Assembly: GCF_001625195.1 (NCBI RefSeq)
Contig: NC_054391.1
Coordinates: 5,591,157 to 5,655,156 of the forward strand
Length of the DNA stretch: 64,000 bases
Direction of reading: 5' to 3'
DNA from: Drechmeria coniospora
Taxonomy: Eukaryota > Ascomycota > Sordariomycetes > Hypocreales > Ophiocordycipitaceae
The notes under the pieces were generated by a model. The model saw only the letters and a program-made list of their open reading frames with translations. It ran no database searches and was not told the DNA's origin. This document shows, one piece after another, positions 44,226 through 55,927 of the stretch. Positions within the stretch are counted from its first letter, which is position 1; every line of letters begins with the position of its first letter. The position numbers were made by a program, and so were the translations under genes.

Positions 44226-46184
44226 ATGGATGGCAGCCGAAGCCCTGCTGGGGGCGCTCTGCAGGTGGCGACGCCGGATCGCGTCAACCAACGTCGCGCA
44301 TCCCCGATATCAGCCCAACGCTCCGAAGGTGTTGATAGCTCTGTTCTCGACAAGATCAGCCAGTTCAACAGCCTCAGCATCGCCATGCAGTCGAAGCATC
44401 TCGAACGCAAGACGGCCGACGCGGCGCTGCGGCGGGCCATGGTGGGACGCGAGGAGGCCGAGGCCGAGATACGACAGACGAAGGAAGAGATGAGGCTCCT
44501 GCTGAAGACTGTCCAGGAGGGCAAGGAGCGCGAGAGACGAGTTGGCGAGCGGCTGGAGACGGTCATGGTACGCCGTCACACAGACATAGTTCTCAGATGG
44601 AGGGTGAAAACCAGCTAACGCGAGCCAAAGGAGAACTACGGGCGCGCCAAGGAGACGCACGCGCACACCCAAGCACTGTGGGAGAAGGAAATCCGGCGGG
44701 CTCGGAAGGAAAATTTCAAGACACAATCCAGCCTGGTCAAGATTCAGGAAGATCTCAAGTCGGCGAGGTGCGCGGTCAAGATCCTGGAAGAGAGCCTCGA
44801 GCGGGAAAAGGAGCGAAGCCGTGCGCGAGAGCAGGAAGCCTTCACGGCCCGGTACCAGATTGTCGGCGTGCAGGAGCAGCTGGACCAAGCGCTCGAGCGC
44901 ATCAAGGCCACGGAGCAGGAGCGCGACGTCTTTAAGACGGTGGCCAAAAACGAAGAGGTGGCGCGCATCGCCGCCGAGGGACGGATCCCGCTGCCGAAGA
45001 CGGAGGACCCCGCCGACGAATTCGCCTCACCCAGGAAGCCGACAAAGTCGACATTGACCATGACCGAGGGCCACGAGGGCCGGCTGTCGCTTTCGACGGT
45101 GGATATAGTATCGTCGGCCGCCAGCGAGATGGAGATTGAGGAGCTCACGACCATGGTCCTCTGGGAAAGGCAACGAGCCGACCGGGCGCAGGAGATGGTC
45201 GAGTTTCTGCAAGCGGAGTGCCAGATGCACTGCTGCCCATGCAACAAGTCGAGAAAGAGCCGATCCAGCTCGGGCCCTCCGCAGAAACGACGACGCGATT
45301 CTGCCGAGGACGGTGAGCGATCGGAAGCCATCTCGGAGCCCGACGCGCGACAGGCTCCTCCGGCGCCGAGCGCAGCAGGTCCGTTTCTCGATGTCGAGGA
45401 GAGAGGTCGGGTCAAATCCAAAAAGGAACCGCGACGCAGCACCATATTCTGTCCCAAGGGGGGATTCTTCCGCACCGTCTCGGAGCAGGAAGCGGAAGCG
45501 ATCGAGGAGGAGCAGCAGCAGGTGAAGAAGGAGGAGGACGAGGAGCAGGGGAAAGAGGACCGGAGTGAATGCAGGCTTCTTGTGGAGGCCGACGGCGATC
45601 TGCTGGTCCCCATGGAGGCCGGCACAGGCCCTCGGATGTTTGCGCGAACCCCCTCGGTCGAGCCCCCATCGCTCGCTCTGCTGGGCCAGAACCGAACCTC
45701 CCTCCAGTCGCTCCTCAACGCTCCGCACGGCGGGGGGTCCCTGGTCGGCGACGTGCCCGCCATGGAAGATAATGGAGGCGGCGACAAGCACAACGCTGAC
45801 GGCGACGACAATGACGACGATGTGTCGGCAAGGGAATCGCCCGAGCCCCGACCGCACACTTCGACAAACGTGTACACGGTGACGATGACGACGACGGTGC
45901 CCGTCCGCGACGAGAACATGTCGATGGACTCGTCCTTTGCCGAGCGGCTGCGCACGCCGTCCCACGGCAGCAACGCCAGCTTCGATCACACGAACCCGGC
46001 GCTGACGCCAACCATGACGAGGGAGGAAGCCCTGGCCAAGATCCGCGAGCGCCGGGGTAGGGTGAGGAGCGCCGCCCAGGCGGCGGCCACACCCCGCAAG
46101 GTGACAAACGGGAGCGCCAACAAGATTAATAAGAGAGAGGTGAGCGCGCCGAGCGTGAAGACGGCTGTTGTCAGGTCACGGTGA
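44226..46184 (+). CDS. Coiled-coil protein of unknown function, 5' end uncertain
   Basis: Exons 44226-44567 and 44631-46184 (63-nt intron, GTACGC...AAAG) give 631 residues from the first in-frame ATG. A first part with SP/TP motifs leads into a long coiled coil (about residues 45-250) rich in Glu, Lys and Arg heptads (AVKILEESLEREKERSRARE, QEQLDQALERIKATEQERDV). Next come a Cys-rich spot (QMHCCPCNKSRK), an acidic/Gln stretch, FCPKGGFFRTVSEQEAEAIE, and a disordered tail with TPSHGSNASF and TMTREEALAKIRERRGRVRS. The frame is open for 84 more bases upstream (44142-44225) with SIQLASNILQKDDTGRLSLT, which looks coding, so an upstream exon carrying the true start is likely. I know similar uncharacterised fungal proteins but no function. 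Confidence 0.75.
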
Positions 46185-46764
46185 TTGAGTCACCAACGAC
46201 CCGGTCCACTCCCCTTCCTGTCTGCGTGGGAGGTGGGAGCAACGGCCGGCAGCATGGTGGCAACTTGTTCGTGGATCAAGACATGATCTGCCGCGCGAGG
46301 TGACAGCGATGCAGCTTTGTATATATACTCGAGAATCCCCGCTTTGGGGCGCATCCTTCATGGGAGGGCTGGGCGAACGGGGTGCATCATGACATGACAT
46401 GACATGATATCCTTTTTATTTTCTTGGACATCGTCTCTCGTCCACACGGACGCATGGGGCCCGCCCGAAGCGGCGACGATCAGCGGCGTTGCGATGGACG
46501 CTCGCGCCCCAAACCGGCCCTTCTCCCTTACTCATTCATACCCATCAATGCATACGATATCCACACAAGCCCTGTGCCATCGCAGCGTAAAAAGACGAGT
46601 CAAGCATTCGGGCGACCAACGCGAGGGGGTCATTTGCCTCCATCCCAAACAGTTGCCCGCGTGAACCCATGATGAAAAGTGCGGCAGGATCCATGTCACC
46701 CCGCGTAGGCACGCACGCAGACGCGCGCACGCACCAGCACGCCGACACACGAACGCAGCATGCC
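46185..46764. other. Convergent intergenic region
   Basis: 3' regions of the coiled-coil gene and the BTB gene. A TATATATA lies near 46320; no gene seen. Confidence 0.65.
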
Positions 46765-48395
46765 TCAGCCGACGAGGAACCCCCTGGCTCTGTTCCGGCC
46801 AAGCTCGGACGTCACGGCATCGACCTTGACGGCGACGAGGACGCAGCGGAGGGCGCTCTTCCCCCCCGGGCTTGCTCGGAGGCACAGCCGCCACTGGGCC
46901 GTCTTGACGGTCCACGGCTCGTCGAGGTGGCCGTCGGAGCGCGGCCGCTTGCGCGGGCCGACGGCTGCGACGGTGGCGGCGTCGTCGGCGGCGACGCGGG
47001 ACTCCATGTCCACCGGCTTTCCGTCCAGGTGAACGGCGGACTCGGGTCCGAAGGAGACGCGGACTCGGTCCTCGCTCAGGGGTGTGCTCCCCGGCGTGGC
47101 GGGCTCCGAATCGGCGCCACCCGTGGCCATGAGCAGGCCGAGAGGCAGCGTCGTCGTCGGCAGGCTGAGCTTGGTGGCCATGACCTGGAGCAGCTTGGCG
47201 ACACGGACTTGGGTGTCTCGGTAGAATTCGGCCCGGGGCCCGTCGGCGTGCCAGCGAATCGTCGTCTCCTCGGCGCCGATCTCGACGATGAGCTCGCAAG
47301 GGGTGCCGTCGACAAAGGGGCGCATGTAGTCGACCCACATGGGGGCGGGCTGGTCGGCGTCTCGAGCGCCGTCGTCCTTGCGGATGCTGATGCCGCTCTT
47401 CTGGATATGCTCGAGCCGCAGGACAATCTCCTGGCGCCTGCGCAACGGGTTGTAGGTGATGGAGTGCGGCACCAGCTGCTGCTCGAGACCCTTGAAGTGA
47501 AAGTAGCGGGCGTCGCGCATGAGCTCCCGGCGGTGCGCTTCGTCGCGTACGCGGAGCGGGTAGCCTCGAAGCATGTGCAGCAGCTCGGCGAAGGTATCGG
47601 GGGACCGGTTCGGGACCGAGGGGGGCGTGATGGCGGGCGGGCGGAGGAGGGAGTCACGGTCGAGGCCGGGGAAGAGGTTGTCGGGGCGGGAGAAGAAGGC
47701 GGCGAAGCCGAGGGAGAAGTAGTTGGGGGCGTTGGGGTAGGCCGAGAGGAGGTCGCGCGGTATCTGGAACTCGCGGTTGCCGACCGAGGCGAAGACGCTC
47801 TCGGCGGAGAGCTGGGACGAGAGGCGGGGGACTGCGAAGCGTCGTCGGGTCAGCCCGGCCTGCGCGACGTGGGGGCCGGCGGCGGTGCGACGGAAACGTG
47901 GGGGGGGGTACCGTACGGCTGTAGAATTGGGCGTCGGCAAAGAGTCGCACGAAGTGTTGACCGTTTCGCGGCTGCGTGTGATAGCCTTGGAGGTGGAGGG
48001 CGATGTCCCGAAAGGTGACGGGATCGCGGTCGATGTACAGGGGGCGAATGGCGGTGTTGACGTCCTCGCCGGCTTCCTCGGCCTCCCTGATGCGGCACAG
48101 AAAGTACTGGGAAAAGTACGAGGGCGCTGCAGGTGCAGAGAAGCCATCAGACGTCGGGTTCGCAGGGCTCGGGGGGGGGGGGGGGGGGGGCAGCGTCGGC
48201 AGCGTCGCACTCACCGTCCGAGGAGATGGAGGCGCCCGAGAGCTTGAAGAGCTCGGTGCCGATCTGGATGGGGAAGACGCGCTCGTGCGGGAGGATGTCG
48301 GGGATCCTCGAAGCCGTCTGCACGGGAGGCTGGAAGACGGGCAGGGGAGTGGAGGGGTCGAGGCCATCGCTGGGGCTCGGGGTCGTGGTGGCCAT
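46765..48395 (-). CDS. BTB/POZ (T1-type) domain protein
   Basis: Exons (minus strand) 48215-48395, 47917-48126 and 46765-47831, with introns of 88 and 85 nt, give 485 residues. A BTB/T1-like fold spans about residues 40-165: FPIQIGTELFKLSGASISSD, APSYFSQYF, YIDRDPVTFRDIALHLQGY, LFADAQFYSLPRLSSQL. A second BTB-like repeat may follow (FASVGNREFQIPRDLLSAYP, PDTFAELLHMLRGYPL). The C-terminal half has EIVLRLEHIQKSGISIRKDD and WVDYMRPFVDGTPCELIVEI. Such fungal proteins are often uncharacterised; some BTB proteins recruit cullin-3 ligases, but nothing here proves that. Intron 1 contains a run of 20 C on the sense strand. Splice sites were chosen because they restore ISSDAPSYF and FYSLPRL. Confidence 0.85.
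48171..48190 (-). repeat. Homopolymer of 20 (C on the sense strand) inside an intron
   Basis: Twenty G on the plus strand, so 20 C in the transcript of BTB-gene intron 1, about 45 nt upstream of the acceptor. Confidence 0.9.
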
Positions 48396-50361
48396 GGCGC
48401 GCGACTCCTTCTTGCGCGAGTCGGGGTGGCGACGCAGAGGTCACAGGTCGGAATCCGGGGCTGCCATGGTCCGCTTCGCCGGGCCCTTGTTTGTGGCGGA
48501 GCGCGTGGCAGGAATCAATGGGCAGAGGAGAGGGAGATGCGGATGGAGGCTGCAGACGGATGATGTGGACGGATGATGTGGACGGTGGATAGCACGCATC
48601 GAGGACGCCGTCGAGGCCGATTGGGGTTGAGTCCTGGGAGGTTGTGCGGGCCGCTGTTCGTCGGTACTTGATGGTAGCTGACTCAAGGTGGGAGCCGTAA
48701 TCCTCCGTAAGTACATGCTTGCATGTCCACCGAATGTGTGGCCAGGTGTGCTTGGTTGTCGCCGGGTTCGCTGGCTCGCTCCGCTTTCGGCGAGACGACT
48801 TGACCTTGGCCTGCTGGATGGGATTGGCCTCGACAGACTGCCACAACGACGGTCAAGGGAAAGTAGGAAATCCAGGATCCTCTTCTGGGAAATAACCCTC
48901 GTCGACGTGCGGCCACCCTATTTCTTCTTCATTTTTTCTCACCGTGTTCGCAACGAAGCGGGTGGGTGAGCAGACGGTTGCCTGCCAAGTCGTGACGGAA
49001 GCTGCACCGCTGCCGTACTGCAGCTGTACATTGCAGAGGGAAGTTGTTCATTGCAGAGGGAAACACGGAGGGCTTGTAGAGACGTAGTCGGCGAAACGAC
49101 CTTGCTCCGGGCCAGTCAATAACGGAGTAGGCGTTACCTAACCCACGGAGCATTCGATAGTCCGCGGTTCCGCATCGTCGTCGTCTCTTTTGGCAGTCGA
49201 TGCAAAGCCGGTCTGCTCTTGCCAATGTACAGTTTGGCCAACGAATTACTCGGCATCCGTGTGGTAGTCGTCCCATACCACGAGGTATTACTAACAGTGT
49301 ACAACTAGAGTACTTGCAGCATGTACTTACAAGCACGAAGTACCGTACGAGTACGACCACAACCACGACCACGACCACGATCACAGGCATACACCACCAG
49401 TTGTACAAGTTTTCTCTTCTTTCTTTTTTTTTTTAACCAGCACGAAACTGACCCATGAGTAAAATGACACGGCCTTCCATCTTGCTGCAATGGACAAGTG
49501 CGCATATAGCTGCACCTACGTGTAGGGGTTGTTGACGTCCCAAGCTGTAGGTGTATGCAGTACTGAGTTTGTACCTAAATACTCCGTACTAGGTGTACTG
49601 TTGGCAGTACTTATTTACAACTGAGTTCGTACGCTAATACTCCGTAGGTGTCCAAGTAGTAATAGTTGTACTCAGCAGGTTTTTTGGTGCAAGTACTGCG
49701 CATGTACTCCGTACTCCGTACTATACTTGAAGGCGATATTCATTCTTACTTGCACGTATTAGTTGTGCTCCGTTCTCAGTAATACCTCGTACTGTATCGG
49801 CACATGACCCTCCTTTTCCAGGACTTTCGTACTCCGTAGACAGAACGGAGCACTAGCATCAACAATGGCCTTGACGTAGTCCGCACTCCGGTCAAGTACT
49901 CGTACGGTATTCCTTACTCCGTACACACTGTAGATGGGCGTATCCATTAGCGGGTGTACTCAAGTATTACTGCTACTCTACGGAGTACTGCTACTCTACG
50001 GAGTACTGCGGCACCTACTCCGTACAGTAAGTACTCTTACTTGCTCCTGGCCATGTTAAATGACCAAAGTGTCGTCCGTCTAGTTGAATTGTGCGAAAAC
50101 AGCAAAGGACACACAGGGACACTCGCATGGTATGATGAGAGATGATCATTGGAATGAAGAAATTTGGTATTGGAAATTATAAAAAAAGAGAACAAAATGA
50201 AGCGTCACATGAATCGCACCCAATGACCACCCTTTGAACGCCACGCCATGCTAGGCTGCTTGTCCCGTAAGGAGACGATGGCTCGCCGAAAGAATATAAA
50301 ATGCAAGAGTTCCAAAATGGGCAAATCGAAAGTTAAGAGTTTCATCAGTCCACCGCAGTAC
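48396..50361. other. 2-kb gene-poor region
   Basis: No gene supported. The CT-rich leader of the BTB gene lies near 48400-48640. An ACGACCACGACC-type short repeat lies near 49355-49382, and a GTAC-rich island at 49290-50040. Confidence 0.6.
49290..50040. repeat. GTAC/TACGGAGTA-rich intergenic island H
   Basis: Exact 9-mers start at 49580, 49638, 49704, 49711, 49830, 49915, 49979, 49997 and 50016, including an 18-bp tandem duplication (49971-50006) and a period-7 doublet (49704-49719). Confidence 0.78.
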
Positions 50362-51831
50362 TCAGTACTCTTCGGCAGTGGCGGGGGCTCCGCCGTTGGG
50401 CGTCCAGCCGAACTTCAGAGTCATGCTGACACGACCGGTTGCCCTGTCGAACTCGAGGATCGGCTTGTCGGCGGTGAAGCCGGACATGATGGCATCGAGA
50501 GATCCGCTGAGCTTGCCGGCAAGGGCCAGGGCACGCTCTCCGCCGTGACGCCTGGGACCCCGGGAACCCATGGGACGCGTGGGGCGCATGGGACCCTGGG
50601 GAAGGCGGGGAGCTGGCTCCTGGACCTCGACCTCGGCTGGCGGCGGCGGCGGCATGCTAGCAACCTCAACCGGCGGCTCCATGGAAGGAGTAACTGGCGG
50701 CGAGGGCGGCTGCTCGGCGGCATCGGCGGCATCGGCGGGCGGTGGCACGACGGCTTCGGCTGGCGGTGGCACGACGGCTTCGGCTGGCGGCTGCGCGGAA
50801 GAATCGGCATTAGCTGCCGGCGGGGCCTCTTCGACGGCAAAGTTGGACACGGGATTGCTCTCTTGGACAACCGGGTTGCCAGCGACCGTCGCGTTCGAGT
50901 TCAGATTTGTCGAGTTGGATGTCGAGTTGGATGCCGGAAAGGGAGGGGGGAGCGAGATGGGAACGACAGGGACAGCGTCCGAGCCAGCAGTGTTGCCTGT
51001 GCCGTTGGTCATGGTGGCGGTGTTGTCTGTGCCGTTGGTCGTGATTGGCGGTTGGCCGACGTCGGCGGGGGAGGGGGAGCCCTCGTTGTCCTTGGTGTCG
51101 TCAATGTCCTCGGTGTCCTCGGTGTCCTCAGTGTCATCCTGGCCGTCATCCTCGATGCCGTTGGTCTCAACCGAGCCAGTGGCGACGCCGGCCTCGGGGG
51201 TGGGGGTGGCCTGGACGCTTGCTGTCGGCTGGGGAGCCTCCTCTTCCTCGACGCCGTTGTTCGTCGAAGCCGAGCTGGCTGTTGGCCCCTTGCTCGGGCA
51301 TTTTTCCTCGGAAAATTCCTTTGCCGTTTCCTCCATGATCTTGTTGAGGCCCGACGACTGCGTCTGGGCGATGGCTTGGGCTTCCTCGGGAACCTTGCTG
51401 ATGATGGCCTTTGTGAGCGCGGCCGAGTTGGAGTTCATGGTCTTGAGCGATTGGCGGAGGCCGTCGCAGCCGCCAGCCTCCTTGAAGGCGTCCCTCTTGG
51501 CGATCATGGCCGCAACCAAGGCCTTGCCCTCCGTCTCGAGGCCCTCGGTGAGCTTCTGGAGGCCGATGGCCTCGACGAGTGTCAGCTGCTCTTTCATGCC
51601 GCTCACGGCATCCGTGCCATCGGTGACGACCTTGTCGAGCTTCTTGTTGGCCGGGTCGAGCGACGTCAGGTCTCCGTTAAACGACTTGATGGACGTCTCG
51701 ACGTCTGACATGGCCGCCTTGACCTCGTTCAGAACGTTGATGATGATGGCCGAGTCGCGCTTGTTGATGACGCCAGCGAGCACGCCGCTGCTGGCGAGGG
51801 CGAGGATGGTGCCGTAGGTGATGGGGCGCAT
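50362..51831 (-). CDS. HsbA-type secreted cell-wall protein with long Pro/acidic tail
   Basis: Single-exon gene, 489 residues. A signal peptide (MRPITYGTILALASSGVLAG) is followed by KR and a domain of about 150 residues. This domain resembles hydrophobic-surface-binding protein A / cell-wall galactomannoprotein, all helical with two Cys (IINVLNEVKAAMSDVETSIK, GGCDGLRQSL, SEEKCPS). The family binds hydrophobic surfaces or the wall. The remaining ~310 residues are atypical: an acidic part (DDTEDTEDTEDIDD), an Asn/Thr/Ser part with many sequons, and a Pro/Ala part with repeated AEAVVPPP, ending in a less biased segment (KPILEFDRATGRVSMTLKFG). No GPI signal is seen. The CT- and CAA-rich leader and a TATA-like sequence upstream suggest strong expression. 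Confidence 0.85.
   Translation of the reverse strand: MRPITYGTILALASSGVLAGVINKRDSAIIINVLNEVKAAMSDVETSIKSFNGDLTSLDPANKKLDKVVTDGTDAVSGMKEQLTLVEAIGLQKLTEGLETEGKALVAAMIAKRDAFKEAGGCDGLRQSLKTMNSNSAALTKAIISKVPEEAQAIAQTQSSGLNKIMEETAKEFSEEKCPSKGPTASSASTNNGVEEEEAPQPTASVQATPTPEAGVATGSVETNGIEDDGQDDTEDTEDTEDIDDTKDNEGSPSPADVGQPPITTNGTDNTATMTNGTGNTAGSDAVPVVPISLPPPFPASNSTSNSTNLNSNATVAGNPVVQESNPVSNFAVEEAPPAANADSSAQPPAEAVVPPPAEAVVPPPADAADAAEQPPSPPVTPSMEPPVEVASMPPPPPAEVEVQEPAPRLPQGPMRPTRPMGSRGPRRHGGERALALAGKLSGSLDAIMSGFTADKPILEFDRATGRVSMTLKFGWTPNGGAPATAEEY
50734..50781 (-). repeat. 24-bp coding tandem repeat in the HsbA-type gene
   Basis: Two adjacent 24-bp units (50734-50757 and 50758-50781) that differ at one base, followed by a partial third. 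They encode the repeated AEAVVPPP of the protein tail. Confidence 0.92.
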
Positions 51832-52009
51832 CTTGAAGAGAATTCTTGAAAAGTTGATTTGACTGATTGGAGTTGAGCTGTCGATGGAGAAGGTGCAGGA
51901 TATGAGATGGTAGTTGAGATGGTGAATGAGAGTCTGTAGGTTGTAATGTGCTTGTTGTTGTTTGTTGCTTCGAGCTTGTCAAACATCATCCTGTGCGTCG
52001 TACGTCCCC

Positions 52010-52017
52010 TATATATA
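52010..52017 (-). promoter_or_regulatory. TATA-like element of the HsbA-type gene
   Basis: TATATATA about 180 bp upstream of the start codon at 51831, followed downstream by a CT/CAA-rich leader. Assigned as TATA box by position and sequence only. Confidence 0.5.
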
Positions 52018-53269
52018 CTTGTCGTCGTCCTTCTCCTCGCCGACATGTCGTAGAACCGAAACAATGTTTCCATCTCGGTGGCCAGCCTCCATTTTGATCT
52101 GAGGAAATCTAGGGTATCACATACCGAGTGGTGGTGCGTCCCGCCGTGCCCGGTTTCCCCTCGGCCAAACCGTTTCCACGACGGAGGGAAACGCCGTGGA
52201 CGGCGTGCGTGCGATGAGCGGATGCGCTTGCTGCGGCCATTCCCTTCTTCCTGCTGTCAAACCGCTTGGCTGTGAGGATGTTTTGGACTACGAGTAGCTC
52301 GGAAACGAGCGAGAGTAACCGTTCCTGGGACTAGTTGTTCGGAGTCCCCCATCGTCGTGGTCGGCCATGCTCGGCGGCATGTACAGGCATACCGCAGCGC
52401 AAGTACTCCATACCGAGCACTGCGTGCCGAGAGATACCGCGCACGTACAGGATACTAGCATCCCGCCGCACGCCGTCACTCCTCGCATGTACATGTACGC
52501 CGGAACAGAACGCCTCCACGCTGCCGACCGGTTCCTGGAACTAGTCGCGCAGGTCAAAGGTACGGCGACGCCCTTGCCCCTGCGGTCATGTACAGTGTAC
52601 TTGGGAGTCTTGGAGGATCGCGGTGCGCCAGGGGACCGATCATGTGTACACTGTACTTGCTCCCCGCATCACTCTGCAACGGAGGCCGTTTCAAGGCCCA
52701 ATAGCGCCTCCGCCCAGCACAAACAGCCAGGCGCCGACCAATGTAGTGGTAGGCAGTCAACGTGGCTTGAAGAAGCAGTGGGTGGGTGTGCCATGTACTT
52801 CGTAGGAATACCTGTCTTGGATTGTACCCATGCCAGCCACGACGGTACCTACGGCATCTATCTGAGCATTGCCACCACCACATGGACGCTGCACAGCACC
52901 GCAGGAACCTCCTGATCGGCGCACCAAGAACAAGCCATGCCATGGAGACGAAGGTGGATGACAACTCGAGCAGCCGGTGCGGCGCGACGGAAGGGAATCA
53001 CCTACCTATGCAGTGTTTCTCCGCCTTGCTCCTCGAGATCTCGCATGCCTCGTGGAGGAACATGGCAGCGAAGGAAGGCCAATGTATGTGTAGAATAGGT
53101 GTGGTGAATGAAGGATGGGCATTCGCCTGCGTGGAACGGCTTTCGCTTCTGCACAGAAGGGCAACGACGATGAGCATGGGTAGACTTGTTTCCATCGTCT
53201 GAAACGGTTCTGTCATCCGCCTTGACGCCTGTCCCGACTCTTGTCTTGACCGTGTGCGGATACCCGTCG

Positions 53270-53920
53270 TTGGGTAGATGTGTACAGTACTCCGTGCTTG
53301 CACGGTGTATTCCCAGGTCCTCTCGGTAATACCGAGTACAGCGTCTCAATACCAAGCGCGGTGGGTATAGCATAGTAGGTATGGGTGCCTAAGTACCGAG
53401 TATAGTCACTGGACAAAAATGACGATTCAATTTTGGTAGCGCTACTACTGCAGAGTGAATCGACACTTTTGCCACCCCATTATTACACATATGCCTACTT
53501 CCTACTTGTAGTATGTATCTAGGTACTGTATGAATACTACTCCGTAGTAGGTACGGAGTTGTTGTAGTGTGAGTTTCCAGCATCACTTGCAAGCAAGTAC
53601 ATGTACGGAGTAACACTGTACAGTACAGAATGCGGAATACTAAGAACTATTAAGTACATTCCTAGTATAGGTACTAGGTACTTACAGTGCAGTACGGAGT
53701 ACGGAGTTCTAGGCACAATGCTCCCACCATCGGGTACTCCGTACTTTGACTCGGTATTACTGTACGGTCTGCACAAGTAAAATCCCTTATGCACCTCTTA
53801 CTTGTTCTTACTTGTAATTTACATTCCGATATCTGAATGGAGTACTCCGAACAGCAAGTAATATTATCAAGCGCTCCCCAGTCGGGCAGTTCGTAGCAAG
53901 TACATGCCAGTGTACAGGTA
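53270..53920. repeat. GTAC/TACGGAGTA-rich intergenic island I
   Basis: Exact 9-mers start at 53538, 53604, 53693 and 53735, with near-copies such as TACGGAGTTG and ACTCCGAAC. Confidence 0.7.
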
Positions 53921-54578
53921 CCTCGCTGAAATGTGCGGCTGTCAGTGCCCCCCAACCCGCTGTTCACCCATGTTTCGCGGCTGGCGGGCCAAAATGCTAG
54001 GTATCTCGCGACGGCGGAAACGCATCCACCGTGTAATTAAAACGTACCCAAGATTGATTATTAGTGCCTCGTTGTTTCGTTTCTCACCCTCTGGCCTTCG
54101 CCTGGCGCCCGGATCGATCCCTGGTTTTGGGATGAGAGAGGCACCTCCTTCAGGTGTTCAACACAGCCCAGCGAGAAAACGGCTAGGAAAGTCCGTACAG
54201 TTAGTTGCCTGCATACACAGTACCTTTCTTTCATTGGTTGCTCAACGGCCTGCGCTTCTGGCATGTCACGTGCCCAGCAACACCAACCTCCCGTCTACAG
54301 TACAGCAAGTACTGTACTGCACGGAGTACGCCGTACATGTATACATGTATGTGTGCCCGTCCTCTTGAGCTGAAACACAGGACACCAGCCGTCATCGTCA
54401 TGGCCTCGCTGCTGCGTGCGAGCGCTTCCGTTCGAAGAGACGGCTTTCTCAATCCCAGGCAGACGGATTCCGCCCCGGCAGCTCGTCCCGGGAACGATAC
54501 TGCTGCGCTTGGGCCATCCGCCACCCTCCATGCCAGCCAGCTGCTGGCAGTCCTCGTCGGGACCCCGATCGACCCCCC

Positions 54579-55927
54579 CTATCGGCTCATGAGCTCGACG
54601 CCTCCTCGCACAACCCCCACCACGGCCCCTGTCTGGATGGCCTCGCTTCCGCCGCCCGAGACGCGGTGCTCGATCTGCGCCAGTCCGTCGAGCCACGAGA
54701 TCATCACCTCCGGCCGCACGTCGAGCTTCGAGAGCTCCTCGGAGAGCGCGGTGATGATGTCGGCCAGCGCCAGGCCCCGCGTCGTCTTCAGCGCGTTGAC
54801 GGTGTTGAGGCAGCTCTGCACGTCCGACGTGTTCAGGAGGCACGTCATGATGTCCGTCACGGCATCCGGCGGCGGCGCCGCGATGCAGTTGTAGATGGTT
54901 TCCGTCGTGATCGTCTCCCGCACAATCTCGCTCTCCGCCACCGAGGGCGCGCCCTTGGGCCGCAGCGGCGTGCCTGGTCCCTCCCTGTTAATGCCGGCGC
55001 ACGGCGGTCGGCGCTGGGGTCGGCGCGGGCGCGGAACTCACTCGAAGCGTGGCACGCCTGCAGCACGTTGAGCGCCCTTCGCATGTCCCCCTTGCTCAGC
55101 TTCAGCAGCGCGTCGACGGCCTCGCCGCCGATCTTGACGTGCTCCTCCTCGACCACCTTCTCCACCAGCACCCTGATGTCGCCCTCCTTGAGCGGGCTGA
55201 ACCGGAAGCGCGTGCAGCGGGACAGCAGCGCGGGGCTCAGCTTGTGCGCGTAGTTGGCGATGATGCAGAATCTCGTGTTGACCGTGTACTTTTCCATGAT
55301 CCGCCGGAGCGCCATCTGCGCCGTGTTGGTCATGGCGTCCGCCTCGTCCAGGATGATGAGCTTGAAGCCGGCCATCGAATTCCCCTTTGCCGAAGCACCC
55401 ATGGAGAAGATCTGCTTGGTGCTGGCGAACGTCTTGATCTGCTCCCGCACCACGTCGATGCCGCGGTCGTCCGAGGCGTTGAGCTCCAGCACCATCTGCC
55501 GGACGTTGGCGGCGCCGTAGATGCGCCGCGCGAGCGCCAGAATCGTCGACGTCTTGCCCGTACCCGGCGGTCCGTAGAGGAGCAGGTGGGGAAGCCGGTT
55601 CGAGTCGACGAACTTGTTGATGGTCGCGAGAATGTCCTGGTGGCCGGAGACGTCGTCGAGCGTCGTCGGTCGATACTTTTCCACCCTACGAGGGGAGGGA
55701 CATTGTTAGAAGGAAAGAACAAAGCGTTTCGCGCACGGCCGGCACCGTCATGGAGCCATGATCATCACGATGCGACGAGAAGGCGGCACCCACCATGGCA
55801 GACTGTCCTCGGCCTCGACGGGGAGATTGGCGGCACTCCGTTTGCCTTTGGAGGCCTCGGCGGAAAAGGTCATGTCCTTGGACGGCGCGGGGCCGTCGAC
55901 GTCCATTTCGTCGTCAAAGTCGGACAT
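54579..55927 (-). CDS. RFC3: Replication factor C subunit 3 (clamp loader AAA+ ATPase)
   Basis: Subunit of the RFC clamp loader, which opens PCNA and loads it on primed DNA in replication and repair and is shared with checkpoint and cohesion loaders. Exons (minus strand) 55794-55927, 55042-55685 and 54579-54973, with introns of 108 and 68 nt, give 390 residues. Seen: [19 protein letters not shown], Walker A GPPGTGKT (83-90), Walker B DEAD (158-161), the SRC arginine-finger motif (200-202), and the RFC collar segment [20 protein letters not shown]. Overall similarity is to yeast Rfc3 (human RFC5). The first ~45 residues are an acidic N-terminal extension usual in filamentous fungi. Very secure. 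Confidence 0.97.

Larger units (their letters stand above)
51832..54578. other. 2.7-kb region upstream of the HsbA-type gene
   Basis: No gene supported. It holds the HsbA promoter (51832-~52100), ordinary sequence with many GTAC words, and an island at 53270-53920. Confidence 0.6.

Noticed and set aside
46669..48018. Plus-strand frame of 449 codons
   Set aside because: Antisense shadow of the BTB gene.
50248..51817. Two plus-strand frames of over 400 codons
   Set aside because: Antisense to the HsbA-type gene; Gly/Ser/Val-rich mirror of its Pro/Ala/Thr repeats.
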